From contig CAIOGM010000087.1 of NCBI GenBank assembly GCA_903857795.1, forward strand, positions 1-42,337: a stretch of DNA of 42,337 nt, in the 5' to 3' direction. A model generated the notes under the pieces. It was not told where the DNA came from. It worked only from the letters and a program-made list of their open reading frames with translations, and did no database searches. The position numbers and the translations under genes are program-made. Shown piece by piece: positions 8,802 through 17,708 of the stretch (within the stretch, counting starts at the first letter, position 1; every line of letters starts with the position of its first letter). Source of the stretch: an uncultured Geobacter sp. (GTDB lineage: Bacteria > Desulfobacterota > Desulfuromonadia > Geobacterales > CAIOGM01).

Positions 8802-9604
8802 TATTTCAACCCCTTGAGCAGATCCTTCGCCCGTTTGGCCTCTTCACTGGCCGGATACTGTTTCTGCAACTCCCTGAGGACGTATTTGGCGCTCTTGGCG
8901 TCGCTAAGGTTGATGAACGCCATCCCCTGTTTCAGTTTTGCCGACGCCACCTTCTCCTTGTCCGGATAATTCTTGATCACCTTCTGGTATTCCAGGATCG
9001 CCTGGTCGTAACTCTTCTCGCTGTAATAGGTCTCACCGACCCAGTAGACGGCGTTGGCTGCCAGGGCATTCTTTGGGTAGAGCTCGGCAAAGCGGGAGAA
9101 GAGCTCCCGGGACTTCTTCATGTCCCCTCCCTTGAACGCCTCCTGCCCTGACTGATAGAGAATATCGGGGCTATCAGCGACCTGTTTCTGGACGGCGTCC
9201 TGCTCCTTGGAAACCCCCAGGAGCTTCGTCTCCAGGGCGGTAAGCCGGCGTTCCAGATCTTCCTTGAAGAGAGCCAGGTCGTCTCCGGGTCTCTTCGACT
9301 GGAGCGTCAGGTCGTCCATCTTGCCGCTGAGGACCTGCAGGTCCACCTTCACTCCTTCCTGAGTCGCCTGAAGGTCGGCGTTCAACTTGCGGATACCCTC
9401 CAGCTCCTTCTGGACATCCTGAATACCCTTATCCATCCCCTCCTTGCTCTCGCTCTTCACGACGGAGAGTTCCCGCTCCGACTTGAGTTGTCGGCCACGC
9501 AGCTCATCAATTTCGCTCTTGAGTGCCTTGAAGTCGTCCCTGGTGGCGCATCCGGCTAGTAACAGCAGCGCAAGCAGCGGCGCCGAGAGTTTCATCATCT
9601 GCAT
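8801..9604 (-). CDS. cpoB: Tol-Pal accessory lipoprotein CpoB (YbgF)
   Basis: About 267 residues from the ATG at 9604, preferred over ATG 9610 because AGGAG lies eight bases upstream of it but only two before the other. A lipoprotein signal ends in the lipobox LLAGC. Residues about 30-135 form a long coiled coil (heptad-rich E/K/L segment) that trimerises in known CpoB. The C-terminal part holds TPR-like repeats (DILYQSGQEAFKGGDMKKSR, ALAANAVYWVGETYYSEKSY, then DQAILEYQKVIKNYPDKEKV). In E. coli CpoB links Tol energy to peptidoglycan synthesis at division. It lies directly after pal and before manB, the usual position in this group. Confidence 0.9.
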   Translation of the reverse strand: MQMMKLSAPLLALLLLAGCATRDDFKALKSEIDELRGRQLKSERELSVVKSESKEGMDKGIQDVQKELEGIRKLNADLQATQEGVKVDLQVLSGKMDDLTLQSKRPGDDLALFKEDLERRLTALETKLLGVSKEQDAVQKQVADSPDILYQSGQEAFKGGDMKKSRELFSRFAELYPKNALAANAVYWVGETYYSEKSYDQAILEYQKVIKNYPDKEKVASAKLKQGMAFINLSDAKSAKYVLRELQKQYPASEEAKRAKDLLKGLK

Positions 9605-9670
9605 GGGCATTACTCCTTCCCGGTGACGGGGCAACCAGGTTCGCGTCCCGTCACCGGATCTGAATCATCA

Positions 9671-10249
9671 CTATTTCAAGACTACAAAGTCGTCCCGCCG
9701 GTTCTTTGCCCAAGCGGCCTCGTCGTGCCCCGTGTCGGCGGGGCGTTCCTTACCGTAGCTGATCACGTAGAGCTGGTTGGCCGGCGCACCCAGGGTGACA
9801 AGGTAGTCATAGGCGGACTTGGCCCGCTTTTCACCCAGAGCCAGATTGTAGGCATCCGAGCCGCGTTCGTCACAGTGTCCCTGAATCTGGACCTTCAGCC
9901 CCTTGTTTTTCTTGAGAGCCACGGCGTTTTTTGCAAGGGTGTCCCGTGCCGTTTCGCTGAGCGTGATGGCATCAAAGCCGAAGTAGATGGTCTGGAACTG
10001 TTTAGACGCGGCAGGATCCTCGTTCAGCGTGGAGATCTCTTCGGTGGTCGTGATCTTCTCTTTGATCACAGGGGGGGGCGCCGGCTCCTCCTTCACCGGA
10101 GGCGGCGTCGGTTTCGGTTGCGGGGGAACCACCACGGCCGTTTCGATGGGAGGGGACTCTTGTTTCACCATCTCCTGCTTGGCGCAGCCGGCCACCATCA
10201 TCATGGTACAGCAGAAGGCCGCAAACAACGTTGTCATGCTAGTTCGCAT
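9671..10249 (-). CDS. pal: Peptidoglycan-associated lipoprotein Pal
   Basis: 192 residues. A lipoprotein signal sequence with lipobox VAGC is followed by a Pro-rich linker (VPPQPKPTPPPVKEEPAPPP), then an OmpA-like peptidoglycan-binding domain at about residues 85-190. That domain has the conserved IYFGFDA, VQIQGHCDERGSDAYNLALG and KRAKSAYDYL segments; the Asp and Arg of CDERGSDAYN are the diaminopimelate contacts in this family. Pal anchors the outer membrane to peptidoglycan and binds TolB. AAGGAG precedes the ATG. It is followed at 66 bp by cpoB and preceded at 124 bp by tolB. Confidence 0.95.
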   Translation of the reverse strand: MRTSMTTLFAAFCCTMMMVAGCAKQEMVKQESPPIETAVVVPPQPKPTPPPVKEEPAPPPVIKEKITTTEEISTLNEDPAASKQFQTIYFGFDAITLSETARDTLAKNAVALKKNKGLKVQIQGHCDERGSDAYNLALGEKRAKSAYDYLVTLGAPANQLYVISYGKERPADTGHDEAAWAKNRRDDFVVLK

Positions 10250-10319
10250 CGTCTTGTTCTCCTTTTCATGGTGTATTTTTCCACGGCTGTACCGGGAAAA
10301 GCGGTGTTTGAAATTCGAG

Positions 10320-10364
10320 GTTCAGGGTTCCAGAACAGAGAACCTTGAACATAGAACCTTGAAC
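10320..10364. repeat. Short direct repeats in the tolB-pal gap
   Basis: GAACCTTGAAC occurs at 10340-10350 and again at 10354-10364 (period 14), with a related GTTCAGGGTTC at 10320-10330. The rest of the 124-bp gap (10250-10373) has no gene. The repeat may be slippage-prone filler or a small mobile-repeat remnant. Confidence 0.5.
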
Positions 10365-10373
10365 CTAGGGTCC

Positions 10374-11654
10374 TCAGGGGGACCAGACCGGGTGAGTGTC
10401 GCTGCCGCCACTCCGGGAGACCTTTGTCTGCCCGGTGCCATCGGCACGCATGACGTAGAGCCCCTCTTTCCATCCCCTCTTGGAACTGAAGGTTATGAAG
10501 CGCCCGTCCGGTGACCACCGGGGATGTTCGTTGCTCCCCTCGGAGGTTAGCTGGCTACTCTCGCCCCCATCGGAGTTCATGACGAAAATCTGGAATCCTC
10601 CCCCCATCTGCCGGCAGTAGGCGATTCGACCACCTTTAGGCGCCCAGCGGGGCTCCACATTATAAGAACCACTGGTCGTGAGCCGCCTGACATTGGTGCC
10701 GTCAGCGTCCATGACAAAAATCTGTGGCCTGCCGAGACGGTCCGAGACGAAGGCTATCCGCTTTCCGTCGGGCGACCAGGCAGGAGAGACCTCCAGGGCC
10801 GGGCTGTTGGTCAACCGGGCCAGTTGCTTCCCCTGGGGGGTGATGAGATAGAGCTGGGAGTGCCCGTCCTTGCTCATGGCCAGGGCGATCCGGTCCCCGG
10901 AGGGGGCCACGGCTGCCGTCACATTGAGCCCCCGTTGTGCCGACACCTTTGCCTCAGCCCCGGTGGTGATCTCCCGGCGGTAGAGGTCCGGATTCCGGTT
11001 CTTGTAGGTGGTATAGATGAGTTCACGGCCGTTGGGAAAGAAGTCCGGGTTGAGATTGATTGACCTGTTTTTCGTCAACTGCTGGACGTTTCGGCCGTCA
11101 TAGTCCATCAGGTAGATCTCTTTGTTGCCGCTCCGCTTGGAGACGAAGGCGATCTTCCCCGTAAAAGGGCCCGCCTCGCCGGTCATGATCCGGAGGATCT
11201 CGTCGGAGAAGGCGTGGGCCATCTTCCGGGCTTCCTTGCTGCTCCCGGTAAACCGCTTGGATGCCAACAGCTTTTCCTGAAGCACATCGTAGAGTCGCAG
11301 TTCCACGGTCAGTCGATCAGGGGCGGTCACGCTGAAACCGCTCTTAACGAGGAGTTTGGCACCTGCCATCTTCCAGGGGGCAAATGAGAAGTCCCCCTGA
11401 CGGATTCCTCCCCGCTCCGGATCGCCGGCGGCGACCTGGAACAGGCCAGAGAGGGTGAGGTCAAAGGAGAGGGCGTCGGCTATCTCGCGGGCTACCTCGG
11501 CATTCTCCCCCCCTTCTAGCCTGACCGGAGTCGCAATGCTGCAGGCAAGTTGACCACTCCCGGATGCCGTCACAGCCAAATAGGAATCCTCTGCCTGAGA
11601 AGTCGCGATACAGGCCACCAGAAGCGCCACCAGCATGATGATGATCCTGTTCAC
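10374..11654 (-). CDS. tolB: Tol-Pal system protein TolB
   Basis: 426 residues. A signal peptide (MNRIIIMLVALLVACIATSQA) is followed by the N-terminal alpha/beta domain (about 30-160, with AGAKLLVKSGFS). A six-bladed beta-propeller of WD40-like PD40 repeats follows. At least four blades are plain: GKIAFVSKRSGNKEIYLMD, SPDGKRIAFVSDRLGRPQIF, APKGGRIAYCRQMGGGFQIF and SPDGRFITFSSKRGWKEGLY. TolB is periplasmic and passes signals between TolA and Pal. The start codon is GTG and overlaps the tolA stop by four bases, so translation is coupled. It lies 124 bp before pal. Confidence 0.95.
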   Translation of the reverse strand: MNRIIIMLVALLVACIATSQAEDSYLAVTASGSGQLACSIATPVRLEGGENAEVAREIADALSFDLTLSGLFQVAAGDPERGGIRQGDFSFAPWKMAGAKLLVKSGFSVTAPDRLTVELRLYDVLQEKLLASKRFTGSSKEARKMAHAFSDEILRIMTGEAGPFTGKIAFVSKRSGNKEIYLMDYDGRNVQQLTKNRSINLNPDFFPNGRELIYTTYKNRNPDLYRREITTGAEAKVSAQRGLNVTAAVAPSGDRIALAMSKDGHSQLYLITPQGKQLARLTNSPALEVSPAWSPDGKRIAFVSDRLGRPQIFVMDADGTNVRRLTTSGSYNVEPRWAPKGGRIAYCRQMGGGFQIFVMNSDGGESSQLTSEGSNEHPRWSPDGRFITFSSKRGWKEGLYVMRADGTGQTKVSRSGGSDTHPVWSP

Positions 11655-12439
11655 TTCTTGTCTACCCCCTCAGGCTTGAAGACGAATCCGTACCCGAACT
11701 CTTTGCCGCCGGGCGGCGGCACGAAGTTTTTCTTTGCGAGTTGTACTGCCCGATACACGGCCTCCTCGAACACCACATCTCCGGAACTCTTCTCGACCTT
11801 GTACGAGATAAGTCCACCCCTGGCGTCGATCTGCAGCCGTACCACCACCAGCGGTTTCTTGCTCTGCCAAGCGATGGTCTGTTGGAACGTGTCCTTAAGT
11901 CGTGACTGGATATAGGCGGCATAGTCGCTCCCTGCCTGGCTGCCGCTCCCTCCGGGCATCCCGGCCGGGGCGTTTTCCCGACTTCTGGAGGCAATCCGCT
12001 TCCGTATGTCGGCCAAGGCCACCTCCTGCCGGCGGGCGTCGTCTCTCTGCTCGAGGGCCTCCAGCCGGGCCTCGTACTCGCGAGCTGACTCCTGCCGCGC
12101 CGCCTTCTGCGGCAGGGGCGCCGGTTTATTGGATGCCTTCCTGGCCGCGGGAAGCTTCATCTCCCGACGCGCAGGGGGGGGGAGCGGAGCAGTCGATGGT
12201 GCCTTCACCGGGGAAGGCACTCCCGTGGTCGATCCCGACGGTGATCCGGCCTGGGGCGCCTCCACCGGCAAGTTAAGCAACTCCACGTAGATCGGTTGCG
12301 CCACCGGAAGATCGCCGGGATACAGCTCCAACCTCCCCGCCATAAAAAAGAGGACCACATGGCACACCAGCGAGAGAGCCAGCATGCCACCTAGTCCGTT
12401 GGTCGGCCGTACATTCGGGGTATAAATCCTGTGGGTCAT
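11651..12439 (-). CDS. tolA: TolA/TonB-family energy transducer
   Basis: 262 residues. One N-terminal membrane helix (about 20-37: MLALSLVCHVVLFFMAG) is followed by a Pro/Ala-rich segment, then a charged alpha-helical region (ARREMKLPAARKASNKPAPL ... EARLEALEQRDDARRQEVAL). The C-terminal TonB/TolA-like domain includes YAAYIQSRLKDTFQQTIAWQ and VVVRLQIDARGGLISYKVEK. This layout is that of TolA, which carries the proton-motive force from TolQR to TolB and Pal. It is shorter than E. coli TolA (about 420), mainly in the middle helix, as is common in this group. Its ATG overlaps the tolR stop by four bases and its stop overlaps tolB by four bases. Confidence 0.9.
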   Translation of the reverse strand: MTHRIYTPNVRPTNGLGGMLALSLVCHVVLFFMAGRLELYPGDLPVAQPIYVELLNLPVEAPQAGSPSGSTTGVPSPVKAPSTAPLPPPARREMKLPAARKASNKPAPLPQKAARQESAREYEARLEALEQRDDARRQEVALADIRKRIASRSRENAPAGMPGGSGSQAGSDYAAYIQSRLKDTFQQTIAWQSKKPLVVVRLQIDARGGLISYKVEKSSGDVVFEEAVYRAVQLAKKNFVPPPGGKEFGYGFVFKPEGVDKK

Positions 12440-12855
12440 CGCCGGGGAGAGGGCTCCGTAATCATGCCGAGGCGTTCCACCCCGGCCCCCTTGATCTCAG
12501 CCATGGCCTTGACAACGTCACCATACGGGACATCCTTGTCGGCCTTGAGGAAGACCTCCTTCTTGGTTCGCTTGGCAAAGAGCTCCGCCAGCTTCTGCCG
12601 CAGCTCTGCCGGTTTCACCGCTGTGCTGTCGATGAACGCCCCGCCGCTCTTGTCGATGGAGACGATGACCGCCGCCTCTGGCGCCGGGAGCCCCTTGGTG
12701 TCGGCCTTGGGAAGGTTAACCTGCACCCCCTGCTGCATCATCGGGGCGGTCACCATGAAGATCACGAGGAGAACCAGCATGACGTCGACTAGGGGGGTAA
12801 CGTTGATCTGCGACATGGTGCCCCGATCGCCACCACTCCTGTTACCGATTTCCAT
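12436..12855 (-). CDS. tolR: ExbD/TolR-family biopolymer transport protein
   Basis: 139 residues with one membrane helix (about 19-38: LVDVMLVLLVIFMVTAPMM). The family-typical INVTPLVDVMLVLLVIFMVT contains the membrane aspartate needed for proton use. A small periplasmic domain follows, with VSIDKSGGAFIDS and FLKADKDVPYGDVVKAMAEI. It forms the inner-membrane motor with TolQ. GGGGG lies before the ATG; tolQ ends nine bases upstream and tolA starts inside the stop codon region. Confidence 0.95.
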   Translation of the reverse strand: MEIGNRSGGDRGTMSQINVTPLVDVMLVLLVIFMVTAPMMQQGVQVNLPKADTKGLPAPEAAVIVSIDKSGGAFIDSTAVKPAELRQKLAELFAKRTKKEVFLKADKDVPYGDVVKAMAEIKGAGVERLGMITEPSPRR

Positions 12856-12864
12856 GGTATCCCC

Positions 12865-13542
12865 CTATTTCCTGGCGAAGCTGCGCTGCACGATGTTGAG
12901 GAATTCGGTGGAAAAGTTGTCCATCTGGGCGATAACCACCTTGATCTTCTGCTGAAAGTGGTTGTAACCCATGACCGCCGGGATGGCAGCCACCAGGCCG
13001 ATCGCCGTAGCGATGAGCGCCTCGGCGATGCCGGGGGCGACTACGGCAAGGGAGGCGGATCCGCTTTCACCTATCCCCTTGAAGGCGGTCATGATCCCCC
13101 AGACCGTGCCAAAGAGCCCGATGAACGGCGCAGTGGAACCAGTGGTGGCAAGGAAGGTGGTGTACTTCTCTAGGCGGGTGATCTCAGATGTAGTGGCGCG
13201 CCGGAGCGCCCGGGAGATGTTGTCGATTCCCCCAATATCCGTGCTGATAACCGAGGGATCGGCGGTCTGCTGCTCCCCCGGTTCCATCAGTTTTTTTAAC
13301 TCGGTGTACCCCTCATTGAACATGAGCGAGAGAGGTGCGTTGGGAAACCGGTCAATCTGGGTGCTGATGGTGTCGAACCGCTTGGTCTTCCAGAAGAACT
13401 CCAGAAAACGCTCCGACTCCCTGTTGGCCCGGTAGACCTGGAGAAGTTTATAGAAGATGATTGCCCAAGAGACCACCGAAAAATAGATGAGTATGATAAG
13501 AACGAGCTTGACGACCAGACCTGTGCCGGTAAAAAAGATCAA
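12865..13542 (-). CDS. tolQ: MotA/TolQ/ExbB proton channel protein TolQ
   Basis: 225 residues. Three membrane helices are seen (about 8-28, 125-150, 158-185). The conserved core contains TGSTAPFIGLFGTVWGIMTA and ALIATAIGLVAAIPAVMGYN, the TolQ/ExbB channel signature. The start appears to be TTG at 13542 with AAAGGAGG upstream; no in-frame ATG is better placed. First gene of the tolQ-R-A-B-pal-cpoB-manB run. The promoter should lie in the 120 bp before it (13543-13662), where I see no certain boxes. Confidence 0.92.
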   Translation of the reverse strand: MIFFTGTGLVVKLVLIILIYFSVVSWAIIFYKLLQVYRANRESERFLEFFWKTKRFDTISTQIDRFPNAPLSLMFNEGYTELKKLMEPGEQQTADPSVISTDIGGIDNISRALRRATTSEITRLEKYTTFLATTGSTAPFIGLFGTVWGIMTAFKGIGESGSASLAVVAPGIAEALIATAIGLVAAIPAVMGYNHFQQKIKVVIAQMDNFSTEFLNIVQRSFARK

Positions 13543-13662
13543 AACCTTGTTCCTCCTTTGAATAGCGTAAACAAAACTCGATAAAAATAGACCGTCCGTT
13601 CGGTGAAGTCAATACGATTCATCCCGTCAGAAGCCGGTTCTCACCGACGGAGCGTCAACAGC

Positions 13663-14442
13663 TCAATAACACTCCGGTTTCCGGTCCAGGAGGCAGGGGA
13701 TCTGGAGACGCCACTGCTCCATGGTCTCAAAATCAAGGGTCGCGATCAGCTCGGTGTTCTCGTATCCTCCTTCAGCCAGGATCTCCCCTTTCGGGCCTAT
13801 GATCATGCTTTCACCGAAAAAATCCAGCTTCGCCTGTATTCCGCAACAGTTGGCAGCCACCACGAAGAGCTGATTTTCGATGGCCCGGGCCTTGAGGAGC
13901 GCTCGCCAGTGCTCCTGTCGCGGCTTGGGCCACTCGGCCGGGATAACAAGGATGTCCGCTCCTTCCACTGCCAACCTCCGCGCCAGCTCCGGGAAGCGGA
14001 GATCATAACAGATGAGGAGCCCCAGCCGCCCCACCGAGCTCTCCACCACGAGCCAGGAGTCGCCACCGGAGAGGGAGCGGTCCTCCCCCATCATGGAGAA
14101 GAGGTGAATTTTGCGATAGCTGCCGATCAGCTTCCCTCGGTCATGGAGATAGGCAGTGTTACAGACTTTGTCACCATGGGGCTCGGGGAGGCTCCCGACG
14201 ATGACCAGGCCATACTTCCGGGAGAGTCGAGCCATCTCCTCCACGACCTCTGGCGTCCGGAGGGCCAGTTCATTCAGGTTCCGGTAGGAGTAGCCGGTGC
14301 TCCACATCTCCGGCAGTACCGCCAGATTACAACCCTGTCCGGCAACCCGGGCCAGGGCCTCTCGAGCAGACGCCAGGTTTGCATCGACATCCCCAACCAC
14401 CAGGTTGAATTGAATTGCTGCGGCTTTAACCAATCGTTTCAC
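13663..14442 (-). CDS. Nitrilase-family carbon-nitrogen hydrolase (omega-amidase-like)
   Basis: 259 residues. The three catalytic residues of the nitrilase superfamily are visible: Glu in AVLPEMWSTGY (about 42), Lys in SYRKIHLFS (about 107), and Cys in LGLLICYDLRFPELARR (about 142). The length and wording fit the YafV/Nit2 omega-amidase group, which hydrolyses alpha-ketoglutaramate and related omega-amides, but substrate cannot be proved from sequence. Its start overlaps the yihY-like stop by four bases. It is the last gene of an rdgC-like/yihY-like/amidase run and stands 120 bp ahead of tolQ. Confidence 0.85.
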   Translation of the reverse strand: MKRLVKAAAIQFNLVVGDVDANLASAREALARVAGQGCNLAVLPEMWSTGYSYRNLNELALRTPEVVEEMARLSRKYGLVIVGSLPEPHGDKVCNTAYLHDRGKLIGSYRKIHLFSMMGEDRSLSGGDSWLVVESSVGRLGLLICYDLRFPELARRLAVEGADILVIPAEWPKPRQEHWRALLKARAIENQLFVVAANCCGIQAKLDFFGESMIIGPKGEILAEGGYENTELIATLDFETMEQWRLQIPCLLDRKPECY

Positions 14443-15794
14443 GAAAGTTCCTCCTCGAGGATGATCTCTTTTTCAAGCAGCCCGGCAAGGGTCCCGATGG
14501 TCACCCCTTCCAGTGCCGTCTCGCTCCCGGACGCGGCACGATGGAGCACCGTCCTGATCAGCTCTTCACACCGGTTGACCCGGGGGATAAGGCACACTCC
14601 TCCGGCCAGATTCAACTGCGCGACCACCTCACTGACCGGAATGAGCCCCGGCTCCCGGGCCGGATGCCACGCCGGATTCTCCCCCGCCAGGCGCGACAGA
14701 TAGCCAAGCCGTTCAAGCTCTCCCAGTAGTTCCTTTACCTGACGCACCGGCAGGGCGAGCCCTGTCGCCATCTCTTCGGCGGTACGGGACGTACCTCGCC
14801 GGAATGCCGCGGCAGACGCCAGCAGAATGGTCAACGCCATCTCCACCCGTGCCGCATGATTCAGCGATGTCCCGTGGTACTCCAGCCGGAGAGTCGCGCG
14901 GTTCTGGTGGGCATACACCAGTTCGACCCCGAAGAGGACGATGATCCAACTTGTGTAGAGCCAGATCATGAATATCGGTAGGAGCGCCAGTGTGCCGTAG
15001 ATGGCGTTGTACTTGCCGACCCCCACCTGAAAGTGAATGTAGCCCCACTGGGCGACCTGCCAGATGGTCCCGGCAAGGATGCCCCCCACGAGGGCCGATG
15101 TGAACCTGACCCGGGCGTTGGGGATAAGGAGGTAGAGGAAGGTGAACGCCACCCAGACGGAAACGTAGGGGATGAGGTTGAGCGCAAACAGGAAGAGTTC
15201 GCCGAGATACTCCCGCTCCATGAGCCAGCCGATGACTCCCTGGTTTTCCAGGGAGGTGGTGATCCCCACAGCAGCCAGGATGAGGAACGGGGCGCCGGAG
15301 ATGACGCTCAGGTAGCTGATGAACTTCCGGGAGAAAGGACGGTCCTCATGCACCCCCCAGATGGCGTTGAACGCCTCCTCGATACTCCCCAGGAGGGAGA
15401 GGACGGTTAAGATGAGGCCGGCCAGGCCGATGGCGCCGAGGGAGCGCACATTGGTGTTGTTGATGGAGGTGACGATCTGGCTGACCACCTCTTGGGAGCC
15501 GGCGGCGACCTGTTCCAGGATGAGCGGTTCCAGCCGGTTTTGGACCCCAAACCCCTTGAGCAGGGCAAAGGAGAGGGCGCAGAAAGGGACCAGAGAGAGG
15601 AGGGTGGTGAAGGTGAGGGCTGCGGCATGGAGCAGGCAGCGGTCGGACCAGAAGTCCCTGATGATGAGGGTTGCCATCTGGAGGACGCGGATCAGCAGGC
15701 GGCTTGCTCCGGGGTAGGCGGCCGGATCAAGCCGCCAAAGCCCCGGGGGCGCCAAGGCATCGATACCGAGTTTTTCCGGGGCTCCGGCAGGCAT
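14439..15794 (-). CDS. YihY/BrkB-family (UPF0761) inner-membrane protein
   Basis: 451 residues. Residues about 45-290 hold six predicted membrane helices with family wording (LLHAAALTFTTLLSLVPFCA, then LIPNARVRFTSALVGGILAG, YNAIYGTLALLPIFMIWLYT). About 150 more residues form a C-terminal cytoplasmic part that looks like a winged helix (RTAEEMATGLALPVRQVKEL). This domain is present in many Geobacter and proteobacterial YihY homologues and absent from the short E. coli protein. Once called ribonuclease BN, which is now considered wrong; the function is not established. AAGGAC lies before the ATG. It follows the rdgC-like gene at 15 bp. Confidence 0.85.
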   Translation of the reverse strand: MPAGAPEKLGIDALAPPGLWRLDPAAYPGASRLLIRVLQMATLIIRDFWSDRCLLHAAALTFTTLLSLVPFCALSFALLKGFGVQNRLEPLILEQVAAGSQEVVSQIVTSINNTNVRSLGAIGLAGLILTVLSLLGSIEEAFNAIWGVHEDRPFSRKFISYLSVISGAPFLILAAVGITTSLENQGVIGWLMEREYLGELFLFALNLIPYVSVWVAFTFLYLLIPNARVRFTSALVGGILAGTIWQVAQWGYIHFQVGVGKYNAIYGTLALLPIFMIWLYTSWIIVLFGVELVYAHQNRATLRLEYHGTSLNHAARVEMALTILLASAAAFRRGTSRTAEEMATGLALPVRQVKELLGELERLGYLSRLAGENPAWHPAREPGLIPVSEVVAQLNLAGGVCLIPRVNRCEELIRTVLHRAASGSETALEGVTIGTLAGLLEKEIILEEELS

Positions 15795-15809
15795 GGTGTT
15801 GTCCTTGGT

Positions 15810-16991
15810 TTACTCTTCCTGCGCCCCTTCCGCCTCAAGCCACTGCTGGATGATCCGGAGAGTGCTGCTCCATTGGTCGCCGAGGCGTTCGGTTAGAAAG
15901 GCGGTATAGAGGCTGTCGAAGAGCTGTATCCCCGTTTCCAGGAGAAACATCCTTTCGAAAAAAACCGCTTCCCGTTCGCTCTGGGGATCGGTGGTATCGT
16001 CCTTCTCGATCTTGACCGCCGGGGCACGGAACGCCCCGAAATGGAACAGCTCCCCCTTGAGGGTGGTTTTCCACCGTTCGTCATCCTTTTCCAGATAGAG
16101 AGTCGCCTCGATAATCTGCTTGCCGGTCTTGAGTGCCGTATAGGTCTCGCTGAAATGGTCCTGAGGACCGGCAACGGTGATCTTCTGGACCCCTTCGTCG
16201 CTCCCCCCCCGGAGGACCAAACGGTCGTTCAGGTAGGCGACGTACGGGTCACCCTGACCGGCCGGCCCCGGCTGGGTGATTCGGTACTCGCCGGAATCGT
16301 TCATGGTCCGGTACATGAGCCAGAGGAGAAAATCGGTCCCGATCCAGCGGTTGCTGGCGATCAGATCGAGTACGGCATCGCTTCCGGCCAGGTTTGCCTG
16401 CTGCAGGAGCTCGCGTCCAGCCTCGTCCAGCAGCCGTTCACCCCGGGCAAAGGGATGGATCGCCACAAGCCGCAATCCGGGAAAACTCTTCTTGAAGAGC
16501 TCCTCAAAGAGCTCGATAACTTTGGGGCTCAGGCTGGTGATAGTGACGATACCGTCGCGGGTGTCCCAGAGAAGATCGAAGGTGGCGGGAGACGGCAGGG
16601 TCCGGGCGAAGAGAGAGAGACGAACCGCCTCCTTCAACTCCTCCCGTTTCTGCTTCGGCACCCGACGGAAATTCGGATTCGCTGCGAGGTAGGCGGCCTC
16701 GGCCTCGGCCACGTGGGCCTTTACCAGAGGGCCTGGCAGGCGGCGGACATCCCGGCGCAGGGTGAAGGTCAGGTAGTGGTCGCGCCGGAACGCGGCCTCG
16801 GTGTCGAACCCGGACGACTGGTGATCATCCAGATGGACCCAGCCGATGGACGACTCCTCTGCCGACTGCTCGATCGGCTGAAAGGCATGGCGGGCCAGAC
16901 ACTCTCCGGCCCAGGTAAAGAGATCTCCGGCAGGGTACTCTCCCCGGACTTCAAAGTGGCAGATGCTGACAGAGTTTGCAAGAATTCCCAT
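15810..16991 (-). CDS. RdgC-like recombination-associated protein
   Basis: 393 residues from the ATG at 16991, chosen because GGGGAGC precedes it; a longer frame to 17120 would add 43 unlikely residues. The order of conserved elements matches RdgC, a ring-forming DNA-binding protein that modulates RecA. These are an early I-GWV segment (SSIGWVHLDD), then a charged helix after a proline turn (LPGPLVKAHVAEAEAAYLAA ... KQKREELKEAVRLSLFART). Next comes a strand motif (TFDLLWDTRDGIVTITSLSP) followed by helices. The protein is longer than E. coli RdgC (303), with insertions and a C-terminal extension. The assignment rests on pattern recognition and is moderately sure. It starts an operon with the yihY-like gene. 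Confidence 0.6.
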   Translation of the reverse strand: MGILANSVSICHFEVRGEYPAGDLFTWAGECLARHAFQPIEQSAEESSIGWVHLDDHQSSGFDTEAAFRRDHYLTFTLRRDVRRLPGPLVKAHVAEAEAAYLAANPNFRRVPKQKREELKEAVRLSLFARTLPSPATFDLLWDTRDGIVTITSLSPKVIELFEELFKKSFPGLRLVAIHPFARGERLLDEAGRELLQQANLAGSDAVLDLIASNRWIGTDFLLWLMYRTMNDSGEYRITQPGPAGQGDPYVAYLNDRLVLRGGSDEGVQKITVAGPQDHFSETYTALKTGKQIIEATLYLEKDDERWKTTLKGELFHFGAFRAPAVKIEKDDTTDPQSEREAVFFERMFLLETGIQLFDSLYTAFLTERLGDQWSSTLRIIQQWLEAEGAQEE

Positions 16992-17248
16992 GATAGTGCT
17001 GCTCCCCGGTGTCTTTGCGGACGATAGTGGATACACCTTTTGGCGGCGGACGGCAAGGGGAAAACGGCGTCCCCCGGTACCGGAAGATGCCGAACCCGCT
17101 TTCGCCGGAAACGGAATCAATCTTTACCCCTCGCGATAAAGATGCTATTAATGCAGGTGTCGTGAGCCTCTCACCTCTCCCGCGCCGTGCCGGTCACGGC
17201 CGGTTTTGCTCCTCTCGGGCTCTCCTGTATGGCAATGAGGGAACAGAT

Positions 17249-17683
17249 ATGTCAGAACTGCTATCGTCAGATCAGATTAATCCGGTAAACGGGAGGCTCC
17301 AGAAAAGGGCGTTGATTCTTGTGGCCGAGGACAATCCGCTCAACCAGCAGGTTACCCTCCGGATGCTGGAAAAAATCGGTCATCGCGCCTACGCCGTCGC
17401 CAACGGCAGGGAGGCGCTGCAGGTCCTGACGCTGCTCGCCTACGATATTATCTTCATGGATATCCAGATGCCGGAGATGAACGGTTTCGAAGCCACCATG
17501 GAGATACGGCGTCGGGAGAAGGTGAGCGGAAAACACATCCCCATCATCGCCATGACTGCCTATGCCCTGCTGGGGGACCGGGAAGCGTGCCTTGAAGCGG
17601 GGATGGATGATTACATTACCAAGCCGGTTCAGCCGGCTGAACTGGCTGCGGCAATTGCCCGCAATTTTGGCCATAAGGGATGA
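17249..17683 (+). CDS. Single-domain response regulator (CheY-like receiver)
   Basis: 144 residues from the ATG at 17249, with GAGGG upstream. A longer frame from 17009 lies over the divergent gene and is not credible. A ~20-residue N-terminal tail precedes a full receiver domain: acidic pair in VAEDNPLNQQ, phosphoacceptor Asp in DIIFMDIQMPEMNGFEA, Thr/Ser switch in IIAMTAYAL, and Lys in YITKPVQPAEL. There is no output domain. The wording is typical of receivers clipped from hybrid histidine kinases, so it may take part in a phosphorelay. It is divergent from the rdgC-like gene, and the 250 bp between them (16992-17248) must hold both promoters. No partner kinase is adjacent. Confidence 0.9.
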   Translation: MSELLSSDQINPVNGRLQKRALILVAEDNPLNQQVTLRMLEKIGHRAYAVANGREALQVLTLLAYDIIFMDIQMPEMNGFEATMEIRRREKVSGKHIPIIAMTAYALLGDREACLEAGMDDYITKPVQPAELAAAIARNFGHKG

Positions 17684-17708
17684 GCCGAGGGAACGACTCC
17701 TCTTCACC

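Noticed and set aside
16041-17027. Long plus-strand frame (328 codons) over the rdgC-like gene
   Set aside because: Antisense shadow of a better-supported gene in GC-rich DNA; no ribosome-binding site or known motif.
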